DNA of 64,000 bases, taken from assembly GCA_964036195.1 (NCBI GenBank), contig OZ038456.1, positions 15,934,001-15,998,000 of the forward strand, in the 5' to 3' direction. Below are positions 27,001 to 39,000 of this stretch, in pieces. A program made the translations under genes and the position numbers. Position 1 is the first letter of the stretch, and every line of letters begins with the position of its first letter. The stretch is from Sphaerolaimus hirsutus. Taxonomy: Eukaryota > Nematoda > Chromadorea > Monhysterida > Sphaerolaimidae. Below the pieces are notes generated by a model that had not been told where the DNA came from, did not search any database, and saw only the letters and a list, made by a program, of their open reading frames with translations.

Positions 27001-30000
27001 CTTTGTTGTTATGGAATGTTTGCTGCTCTAGCAGATTTGTTAACATATGTATATGGCAATAACTGAAATGAACTCATACCTGCAACTAGTCCATAAAAAT
27101 TGACCAAAAATCTATTAAATTCAAATTTCACAGCAGCTTAATCTTCAAGCAATTTTGGAGTTTACAATTCAATTCAATTTGTATGTTGAGTAACAAAAAT
27201 TTGTTTGTATTTGGTGATGAGCTGTCTGTGTATTTTTGTTTTCTGTAAACGGTGCATTACTTTCTGTTTACTCACACGTTTTAGCGGTTACTTTTTGCAG
27301 GGATTCATTGCTGTATGAGAGAAATGTGTTAGTTTCACCACACTTACATCAGTTTTTATTTGTTCCTTCTGCAATGTTTCACTCTGAGCAGTTGTATCTG
27401 GCTGGGAAAGATCAACTGTTGCCACAGTATCCTCCTTTGTGAACTTGGCAGTTTTCTCTGCATGTTCTGTCATTGATATTGTTGCTGCCAAACCAGCATC
27501 AGCCTGTGTGTACAGGTGAGTATCAGTTATAGATATGTCTAGTAACTTGTTAGTTGACAAACAACTTCTTTTCATTATTTTTAGACACAGATCTAGCGAC
27601 AGTATTTTTTCTAAATACCCACTCAGAATACTTCACCTCAAAATGGACACTGGCAATTGTTTGTGTGGCAATCACTGATATTGCATTATTTTGCACTGTT
27701 CTAGATAAAGGCATAAATTATTAAAGATTTGATGTAAAATAAATCATTTCTGTTTGTTTTTTTGCAACTGCATACCAACCTTCTCAGCTTTCTTGGTCAG
27801 TTCCACACCACTGACACTTGCCTCTTCAGCTTCTCCTGGCAGCACTTGTTTATCTTTCGCCATCAATGTGACTGCAGCCTCAACATCATCTGCTGATTTC
27901 TGGATTTTATCTTTGGCAGTCAATTTCACTGATGTAATTTCCTCTGCTATCTTTGCATCTGCAGATACTTCCTCTTTGGGTTTCACTGTCTCAGCTGTAG
28001 CCGCACTCAATTTTTCACCCTCTTTCTTTTCATCTGCCTGCACGTCTGCTGTTGCACCACCAAACTGGACCTTGGACGTGACAGCATCTTGCTGCTTTGG
28101 TTTTTCTGTGATTACTGCCTGCAATTGTGTGAGTCAATTGACTGTAAATTAGTTCAGATGGTCAAGTGTACACTGAAATGGAAGTTTTCAGTTACCCATT
28201 GTTGTGAAAAGAACTCACAATGTTGTATTACTCAGTCAGTCACACAGTGAAAATCAAAATTATATCTTTATGTGAATAATTCCCCTGGAGATTTATTTTT
28301 TATTAGATTTTTTTTAGGGGGGACTACTCAAGGGAATAATTATTTCATATAATTTTTTAGGCATGTTCATTGCCACTTAATCCGCAAAGTATGCTTTAAT
28401 AATGCAATAGCATGGCATTTTTGAAGTACTTGGACATAACAAATTGTATCATGTCATGGGGATTATTCAAGAGGGGAATTATCGTTGTCTCACTGTCACT
28501 CGTCTAAAAGGGGGGATTTTGTGAGGGGCGGATTACTCTAAAGGGGGAATTATTCAAGTAAATGGAGTATATGCTACTAAATATCAGTTAAGCCAATATA
28601 AAAATGTGGGTAATTTTTTTTCTTCAGTAACATGGTTTGGATTGATTTCAATGCTGTTATACCGATGATGGATTTCTATCTATGCTGCTGAAGTTTTTAT
28701 TGTCTCATTTTTTCAATTATTCCTGAATTTTAAGCTTTTTGTGAATGAAAAGTGCATTCACAAACTACGAGTTGACAATCGAATACACTTCACTTGCCTT
28801 GGCACCAGCCTTCTTAGCATCCTTTTTCAATGCTACCTCTGCTGTTGAGTCTTCTTGAGTTGCTTTTGTTTTCTCATGCAGAATGTCAGCTTTGACAATC
28901 TCTGGTGTTTCTGGCACTGACAATTTTGCCTCCATTTCTTCATGGTGTGATTCTTGAGAAGCAACAGTTGTGTCAATTGTAGTCTCAGATGGTTGCACTG
29001 AAGGTGCAGGTTGTTCCTTTGCAGCAGCTGTCACCTTTTTCTTTGGCAAAGTTTCAGTTTTCACCTCTGCAGAAGTTTGTTGTAGATGATTAAATTTGAA
29101 TGTAAAAAAATTGTAAATATGACAAGGCTTCCACAGCTATTTCAACATAATGCATGCACTAGTGGACAGAGACAAAGAAATGAAAATGGACAATGTTAAT
29201 ATGGCACTGATACAAACCATTAGTTTGTTGTATTGATAATGCATATTGTGACTGACTTGTTTTTTTACACACATTTTACAAAACCACATGCATTGTATTT
29301 CTTTCAGAAAAGATCAACAAAGATAACACAGGATGCACACATCAGCAAATCAAGACATAAATGCAAACCAGGAACAAGGGACAGGTCAGCATAGGACCAA
29401 GCCTGGCCAGCTATGTTCTTTGCTCTAACTGCATATTCCCCTTCATCTCCTTGGTTTATGTCATGTACTACAAACCAGCTTAGGTCACTGTTCTCTGCAT
29501 CTGTAAGCAGTTCATATTTTCCAGCACTGTCCACCTGTGAGTTTGAAAGAATGTTCTTAAATTCAGTAGATTCTGAAAACAGCAATAGAATAGCTTGAAG
29601 GTTTGCACAAGACAGATATGACATAAATAATTTTGCCATGAACTTTTGTGTCCATTTTTATAGAGATTTGGCTGTTGGGATGGATGGATGGTTACAGGAA
29701 CTGAGGGTTTGCGAAAGTTTTTTCTTATAGTATGCATGGAGATAGAGGTATGTGGTTCAGTTCTTTTTGGATGTTATGCGGTTTGGTAAATAACACAAAA
29801 TTCAACACATGACTAAATTCTATGAATTTCAACTGATAATGCTGCATATATATGATCTAACCTTATCAGCAATCTTTGCAACATGTGGTATTACTTCACT
29901 GCCCTTTGCATAAAACTTGAGCTTTACTGCAGGCACACCGTGTATTTCAAATGGAAATATTGATGCACTATCTCCTAAATGCGCCTCTATGTTGCTAAGA

Positions 30001-33000
30001 GGCTGAACGAATCTTGGTGATTCAAAGTGTGGCAGGAGGAACTCCTCTGGAGTTTCACTTGGCTGCTCAATGACCTTTTTAAATCTGCTCGGTACTGACA
30101 TTTGCTGCTGCAGCTGAGGTCTAACTTCGCCGTTTTTTGCCGCTTCCGATTCTGACAATGATTTTGATTTATCTGATTTAGATTTTTTCTTGGAATGAAG
30201 CTTCGCATCTGAAAGTTATTTTGAGTACATTCAATTAAAATGATCAATTCTGTATGATCCAAGTGTTGATGCATACCTTGCTTTTGTCCTCTCCCATTTT
30301 CACTGGCAATGATTTGAAATGGTGCACTTGTGATACCTGCTACATTTTCTGCTACTATGGTATAATTACCTGCCACACCAGTTGATTCTGGCTTGTGAAC
30401 AGTAAGTGTTGCCAGACCTTCAGAGAATGTAGAGCCAAAGTGTGCGGTTGGCAGTGGTTCTTCATCAGTGGCCATTGGAAGTGGCTGTGAAGTTGAGGCA
30501 TCCAATGATTCATGTTCAAAGATGCGGTATCCAATCCAAAAATGGACAATTTCATAATTTTGGGACTGACTAAACTCGAATTATGATCTACTTCAAAATG
30601 ATAAAATCTTAATGAAGCAGCATGGAATCAAAACTGCAGTGAGAACATATTCCAGTAACTCAATGACAACAAAATAGTAAAATTCATTTTGGACACTGGT
30701 CAACAACTATTTTCTATGTGACTTTTCACAAAAAAATCCTTATACAAGTACATTCATTTATCCTTAATCATTAACTTAAATATTTGATGTTCAGAAGCTT
30801 ACAAAATATGACTTTTTATACAGTTTTACAAAAATATGAATACAAATATGAAATTTCACATTTAAAGGATTCACTATTATCTGGCTTAATTCGGATAGCA
30901 AATTTTTTCATGTCTCTAACATGCAAAAAATAATGATGTAACATGAAAATAATGGTAATAGAATCATGGGTCCATGTAAATTGATTTGTGAAAGACTCAC
31001 AGGTGATTGAGCAATTGGTTGTCCATTTCTTGTCCATGTTATCACTGGTTCTGGTTCTCCAGTCACACGTGCCTCAACTCTGTATGTTTAAATAAGTTTG
31101 TTTAACTTTGGATTAGTGCATTTTATTTTAGACAATCTATTCAAACATTTCCACTTGGCAGAACTTAAGATAATTTTTTTTACTCAAGACCACCGTGGCC
31201 TGTCACTAGTGATGGAATGGCGCCATGGCGCTTGCGCCCTTTAATGGCGCCAGCACCATTGCGCTTGGTGCCCTTTTCTGTGGCGCCAATTTGGCGCCTG
31301 GCGCCATTGTTTTGGATGGCGCCCGGAATGGTGCCAAGATGCCGGGATGAGGGGATATTTTTTCATATTCAAGTGCTTTATCTGCTGAATGATATCATTC
31401 AGGTGCTATTCAACACATTTACCTTTCTGATTTTGTGCTAGCATTGCAAGTTTGTTCATCGTTTCATACCACACTAGCAAATTTTGAGGAGGGTTAATTC
31501 AAGCGGGCTTATTCAAGGGGAGGGTTTATTAATTCGCAAGAAATTTTGTGAAATACCGCATTTCCTTGAATGACCCCCCTTGAATGGACCCCCCTCGAAA
31601 TACCCCCAGTTCTGGCAGGGACGTATACAGGATTTTTGAGCGGGGGGGGGGGCTGCTGGTTTACGGAGGTCGGCGAACGGGGGGGGGGGCTCAGCCCCCC
31701 CCTAAAATTTTACCTACAGAATGGCGGAATGAGGCCATGGCGCTGGCGCCATTAGTAGGCGCCACGCCATGGCGCCATTGGCGTTGGCACCAGCGCCATG
31801 CAACGCTGTACATATATGCCAATATACATACAATAACAGCAAAAATCACACCATTGAGTGTATTTGTAACGATTTTAGGCCACATGGGGCAAATCTGATG
31901 ATAATATAATACATTATGTGTGGTGAAAAATGCGCGCTTGCGCGCAAAATTTTTTACGCTGATGTTGAAAAAGTCACATTTTTCGGTCACTTTCTGGTCT
32001 CGCCCCGGGAAGGGGGGGGGCTGCAGCCCCCCCGCCCCCCCCCCCCTGGAAACGGCCCTGGGTCTGAGCGACCTGGAGAAATAAATAATAACTCCCCTCG
32101 AAAAAACACCCGTCTTGAATGATGTAAATATTTACATCATGTGTGCAATACACATGATGTTTTAATTGCTGCCAATTTGCATCGCAGTTACACATTACTA
32201 GATTGTGTAGTTAAATATCTACCATATTTCCTTGAATTATCTTTCACTAAAAGCTTTGACGAAATAATAAGCCCCCTTGAATAATCGCCCGGTCGAATTA
32301 ACCCCCCAGCCCTCAAAATTTGCTCGAATTAATAAACCCAATTTTATATGGCGCCCTTCAATTTTTCGAATGACGCCATAGCGCCATTGGCGCCTGACGC
32401 CATTTTTCCTGGCGCTTTTCCATCACTACCTGTCACAGTCAACACAACTTGCTGCTACAGTAAACCTGACTATGTCATACATTTTTTTCCAACTGGCAGT
32501 ATGAACACAATAACTTGATTTTTGACAAACTGACTGGTTCACATTTCACAAAGATTTACATGAATAAGCAAAAACCCAGCACTTACACCAGTGGGTGCCC
32601 TGGTTTCATTTCAGCATCTGCTGGTGCCCTTGTGATTACTGGTTTCTTGAGCATTTTTGTTTTCTTCTTTTTCACAATAGGGCTTTGTTCTTGCTCATCT
32701 GCACATAACAAAAAATTAATTAAACCATGGCAAAGTCCTGCAAAGTAAACACACAGTCTGATCAGCATACCAAGAACAGTGAGCATCATGTAAGTGGATG
32801 CACTTCCTGCATTGTTTGAGGCAATGAATTCAATCTTTCCAGCGTGTGTTTTCTTCACACCATCAATGATCAACATGAAAGTATACATTTGATTGTCAGA
32901 CATCAACACAAACTGAACATTCTCTGACTGCTGCAATTCTGTACCATTGTGCATCACTGTTATCTGTGTGTAAGGGAGTAAAAACGTGATTTAAAAAAAC

Positions 33001-36000
33001 AATCACAGCAAAAATGGATCTGTGAAGCGTGAGGAAGCGGGCTGGATCAGGGGTCTCGAATGGGGGGGGTTGGGGGGGGGGTTACCCCCCCCCAAACCGC
33101 CCAGCTATCTATCTATCCCGGAGGCCGCTCAGCTATCTATCTTTCCCGGAGGCAAAATTTTGGGCTACTACCCCCTAAACCCCCCCCCAAATCGCTCAGC
33201 TATCTACCTATCTGGAGCGATTTTTCAGAAACTATACCCCAATTTTCGCTCAAAATCGCTATTTTTCATACCTATATATAGATTTTCACCTCCAAAATCA
33301 GTGGTTCATGCGTCTAACTGCCTATTTTCAGCTATTTTAAGTACTATATGCTCTTGTATACCCATTTTGAGCTATTTTACACCTACTTTTAGCGATTTTT
33401 CTCCCTTTTCTTCCTTCTATGCCCCGAAAAAGCCTATATATCGAACCACCACAACCCCCCCCCAAACCCCCCCCCAGAAAATTTTTCAGCTATCTATCCC
33501 TCCGGAGGAGCGATTTGCTATCTATCCAACCACTCGGAGGGTCAAAATTCAAGATACCCCTGGGCTGGATGCGCGTGAAGCGGCGCGCTTCCACATGCTT
33601 CCACACGCTTCCACCAACATCATGAAAATCTCGGTGAAGTGTCTTCCACACACTTCACCTAGCTTCACCGCATTTTTAACGCGCATCCAAAATGTGGAAG
33701 ACACTTCACCTCGCTGGCGCTTCCACACGCTTCCTGTACGTATACATGTGTGTGGAAGCGCCATATAAGGAAGTGTGAAGTACCTTCACGCAGATTTTCG
33801 TGATGTGTGTGGAAGCGCTTGCGTGCTGCGTGAAGCGTCGGGAAGTGTCATCCAGAGTTGTTAAAAGGTACGTACGTTTACTAGAAAAATACGCGTACGC
33901 GAGTACGCGGTAAATACATTTACATATACTTTTCAAAAAAATACCGTACGCACTTGTACGCGTACACTTTCAAAGCATACGCGTACGGAAAATGTATTTA
34001 TGAAAATTCAATGTGGGACATTTTTATAAAGTAACTACACTACTATGTATTTACAGAAGTGGTTCCATTGAATATTTTAGACATGCGGGGGTAGTGCCTT
34101 TAAAATTTCAAAATTCGCAGCCAAATCGAAATGGTTGTGGAGACAATGGATCTGGTAAAAGAGTCGGGAGAACGATGATTTTTATCTCCTAGAAAAACGA
34201 GACCTTGAAAACTATATAATCTGTCATTTGGTTATAGAAAAACATACGCTGTGCTGTACACGTATGAAAAAGTGCCCACTTTTACACATTCTATGTCAAA
34301 AAGTAGTCGTTTCTACACTCACAAAAAAGTACCCACATTTACGCGTACATACGAGTAAAAAAAAGTATTTTACATTTTCTATACTTTGTGGTGAGTAAAA
34401 AAAATACTTAACGTTTACATATACTTTTCAAAAAGTTCAGTAATTCTAACAACTCTGGTGTCATCATGAAGACACTTCCCGACGCTTCACCGCACATCCA
34501 CACACCCTTTTTTGCTGTGAATGAATACATTCAACACATATACTAATATATCAAATTGATGAAATTAACCATTGGTGTAGGGTAGGCCACAAATCGTGTT
34601 TCCAACATCAGCAGTTCTCCTGCTTTTACTGTTCTTGCATTTGGCTTTTTCCAGAACATCGGTTTTGATACCTGCTGTTTGCTGGTTGATCGTTTTCGTC
34701 CTGCTTCCTCTTCCGATTCAGCTGCAAAAAACAATGTTATTCCTACAAACAAGTTTTGAGTCTAGTCATGAGCTCAAAATGATGGTAACAATAACTGTAG
34801 TTGTGAAGAATCAGTTTTTTTTAGCATTGCTAGATAATTCCTACTCTCAGTAAGCACATGGTTGCAAATATGTTGACAGTGTGTTTATTTTTGTTACTTC
34901 CTGTATGTTACTATTTACATTTGCTATTTTTCGTAATAACTACTGAACTTGATAAAACATTTGAATTTGAATAAATGATGCCCTTTTCACAGTTTGAATG
35001 CAAGGTAAAAAGGAACAAACATGTAACACTCAGTTCTGCCGCTTTGGTGTCATGACCAATGGCATTTTTTGCTATTGCTGTAATTGTGCCAGAGTCATCA
35101 GCCATTGCAGTTGCAAACTTCAATGTGTGCAAAAATTGTCCTTTGTCTAGTTTGATTGACTTCACAAGGAAATCTTCTCCTGGCTGCAACACAGTTGTAT
35201 GTCTTAGCCAGTGCACCACTGGTTCTGGATTACCTTCAACCTGGGTAAAAACATTACTTTTGAACTTATTCTGTGATAGATTATTATGCGCATCACCCAC
35301 CCTGACTGAAAATTCCACTTGTGTTCCAGTTTTTGTTATAACTGGCTGAGGCCCTTCCAATATTGCAGGCTTCAGTCCTCCTGACAGTGGTGGTGCTTCA
35401 TCTCCTATATTTCAATAATGTGGCTTTCAAACATTATTGTTATAACAACTTAATCTTTTGAACCTATACTCTGGTGACTTGTTGACTTATAGATGCCTCC
35501 ACTGGTAGCATGGCAAGCCAATGATAATGCATGCATGAAACACTAGTCAAAAAGGGAATGCTGTTAAAAGGATCATTCACACTAAGTTTTGACCAGCAAT
35601 TTTTATTTTTTGACCATAGCTGCAATTTGTGGTAATTGTTGACATCCTTTGGAAAGTCCACTGTATGTGCACATAATCAAGTCACCTGAGTATTAAATAA
35701 TAAAATCTTCCATTACCATCTGACAAATCCTTTGCAATCAAATGTATTTCATGTTTTAAACCAGATTTATATTGTTTCATTGGTATTGCACTTGTACTGG
35801 GGATCCAACCAGACTCCTTTGTATTCTCATTTTTCACAAAATACCATCCATTTGCAGTGTCTTCCACTAATAGTTCAACCTAAAGTTTAAATATAACAAT
35901 TAAAAAATGTTGCACCCTAAAATAAGTGATGCTCTCTTCAGTGGTCATCAATGAATCAGTTGCATTTAGGAATGGCCGAAGTTTTTGAACTGTTTTACTC

Positions 36001-39000
36001 TAAAAATGTACTTTTTGAGAAGAAAAAAATATGAAAGTTGCAAAAAATGGTGGCTAAAATTTTCAGTACTAATTCAATCATTAGCTGTTTTGAAACTTTC
36101 TGCTAGCAAGTGCACAATTTTATACACAAATTAACATTTGTGTAAGTTTTCATAGGTTTATTTTTGGTATTCTTGTTTCCATTTCCATAACCATGTGATG
36201 TTATTGTAATTTTTTAAATTGTCATATACATACGCTGACTTATTTATTGTGGACATTACATTACTCATTTTATTTATTGTGGACACAGATATAGATCATG
36301 TATCTAACTTTACAATTTTGTATAGTGATATTTATGTGATCACTGTACTTTTATATGGCTAAAGATTGTTTTGCACTCCCCACTTATCTATATCTGATTA
36401 TCAGTCCAGTGCGTAGCAACAGCTCACCGGAATTTCCAACGCACAACATAATTGTATCAAGCAGTTTTGGCGCGACACAAGTTTGTCGCGCAGGTAGTGA
36501 TGGAATGGCGCCACAGTGCTGGCACCATTTGAGGTTATTGATGTGTTCCATCACCAGCATAAAGCATTGTCTCCTGCACAACAAATCTCTGTTGCGCAAA
36601 AAACTGCGCAACAAAATATGTGTAGTGCACGAGTGGTGCCATGGCACAATACACTGGCGCCCTTAAATTGCGCCAGCGCCACGTCGCCATTCCATTACTA
36701 CCTGCGCAACAAAATTGTGTTGCGCAAAAACTGCGCGACACAATTGTGTTGTGCGTTGGAAGTTATTCCGACCCCGTAGCAACTACTGTGAAAATAATAC
36801 TGTATGTGATGCACAGCACTGGGAGAGAAAGATTTCAAGGTTGACTCACAGATTCACCACCTTGAAGTGTAATTGTGTTGGGACTCCCATCACTCATAAC
36901 AGTTGTAACCACAGCATAGGTACCTAATGATTTGAGGTTTTGAACATTATCTGGGACTGGCATGGGTACATGCACTTGCTGCTGTTCTAAGCTTGTCATT
37001 CCCTCTTGTGATTTTCTTCTTAGTGGTGGACCTCGTTTTGCTGACTGAAATTGAGTGTATGTTAATGCTGTTGAGACTGAAATTGAGTGTATTTGAATGC
37101 TGTTGAAACACAAGGATCATACATATCTCACCTGTGTCTGTGGGGTATCGGTATCAGACGAGCTAAGTTCTTGTTCAGGCATTTTGTGTGCCCTCTTTCT
37201 TATTGTATCCAGTCGCTTTGCAGCATGACCATTTGCTTTCTTTTTTGTTTTCCCCTGCATGCATAAACTCAAATAATACTAATTATACTTAAATAAATCC
37301 CCTGGGGAATTATTGTTGTCATACTTTTTGAGGGGAGGGGAGGAATATTTTAGGGGGATAATTTTTTCATCAAAATTTTCAAGCATGTTTCTATGAATTC
37401 ATTCAATAAAATATGCGTTACTAAGATATGACATGCTATTTTTGTTCTCAATACACCAAAAACGTTTATTATTTGTCAAAAGGATAAATACTTTTAGGAA
37501 GGAATTATTTTTCCGTGACTCATAATATTGGCGGGGGGGGGGGATTATTCAAATAAACATGGTACCCGTCATGACAATTATATTCAAATATTTATATGTT
37601 GGGTATTATCAAGCCTCAAAACTAACTTGTATGTCAATTTCATCAGATTCTGGATGCAACAATTCAACACCACTATCCATTGATTGCTGCATCAAAGGAA
37701 TACCATGCATCATTTGGGATGATGTTGGCAATGCTGCAAGCTTATCATCATGGTCAGATTCACACTCTTCCATGATTCGACTGCTACGTTTCACTTTAGT
37801 TGCCTGCAATTATTCACTCATGGTGCAGGGTTAGGCATGGAATAGAAAACATGAAAAAGCATTCAACCTTTTTAGGAAGATGGCCATGTTCATGATCACT
37901 TGCACTTGAATCTTCAGAGCCCTCATCATCTGCTGAGGCAGATGTAACATCTAAATCATCTTTCATACCACTTGTTTTCTTGGGCCTCATTTTTGGTTCG
38001 GCCTCGGAATCAATATCACTACTTAAGTCTGTTTTGGCAAGTTTTTTAGTTGACACACTTTGTGTGCTTGTAGCAGCTCTCTCCTTCTTTGTATCACTTG
38101 ACACAGATCCTATTTGTTTAGTTGTTTCTTTCTGTTGTTCAGCTGTTGCACCTGTATATTTTAAATGATAATTATTTTAAACTGTTTTTTTTTGCCAGTC
38201 ATTATGAGTCCATTTATCTTATTGACTCAAAAAGAATGCAAAGATAATAGTCCCATGAATACATTTAATGGAGGATTAAGAGTACATTTATCAGTTACAA
38301 AGTTGCTTTCATGCTTTAAAATACTTGCAAAACTTAAAGATTACACTCTATGCACATTTTGTATTCTGCTTCTACCTGGTGCATTCTGTAATTACTTGGC
38401 CAGTGTTTAAAGCCACACAATCCTTTATTTTGACAATTATAGTAACATTTATTATATAGTTTATTTAGTTTTTATATTCATAACAGTAAAATTCAGAAAA
38501 GCAAAAACGTTGCTCTATTGTTTTCACACAAGTGGAACAGAAGAGTTCAGTCACTGTTCATGTTACTGCATTTTTTCAATTTTTCCATACAATGGTGATG
38601 TTACCCACATGTACTCTCTGTCCACGTACTTTGACAACGGATTTATTCACCTTTTTTTCAGAGACACTTGTGGGTTTTACATAAAATCAGGAAATTTATG
38701 TATAGGAATTCAATGCACTGTTAACATTGCTTAGATAATATACTGAAATAACTAGTACACTGGCTCAGTGCTTTCAAAATGCACCTTCAAAAAAATATTC
38801 TCACATTATATACACTTTGTGCAGTATTTACTTTGTGCAATTACAACTCCTTCCATGTTTCTTCTAATGCTGGCTTTATGGAGTTAACCATTCTATTTTT
38901 CATGTCTTCACAAGGGTTGAACAAATTTTATATTTTTATCAGCCACACAAAATGAGTTTAATTAAAACAGATTTTTTGAAAATTGCATATACTTTGCTCC

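Larger units (their letters stand above)
31207..32428. mobile_element. hAT-like element, TIR TAGTGATGG, perfect 8-bp TSD, enlarged by nested insertions
   Basis: Ends TAGTGATGGAATGGCGCCA and CTTTTCCATCACTA. Flanks CCTGTCAC at 31199-31206 and 32429-32436 are a perfect 8-bp duplication. GGCGCC-rich arms lie at 31207-31345 and 32345-32428; the middle is a CCGTATTTCC-family element that is itself interrupted at 31616-32060. Confidence 0.9.
33003..34520. mobile_element. GTGAAGCG/CTTCCAC-rich repetitive element hosting two hAT insertions
   Basis: Built of GTGAAGCG, CTTCCACAC and their complements in both orientations (for example GCGCGTGAAGCGGCGCGCTT and AACGCGCATCCA), so highly self-complementary. 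It is cut by insertions at 33048-33562 and 33853-34457. Outer borders approximate; fills the e12-e13 intron. Confidence 0.65.

Noticed and set aside
33022-33768. 248-codon plus-strand frame
   Set aside because: It spans a hAT-like element and its host repeat. Composition is driven by C runs and CTATC repeats, and no transposase motif is seen.
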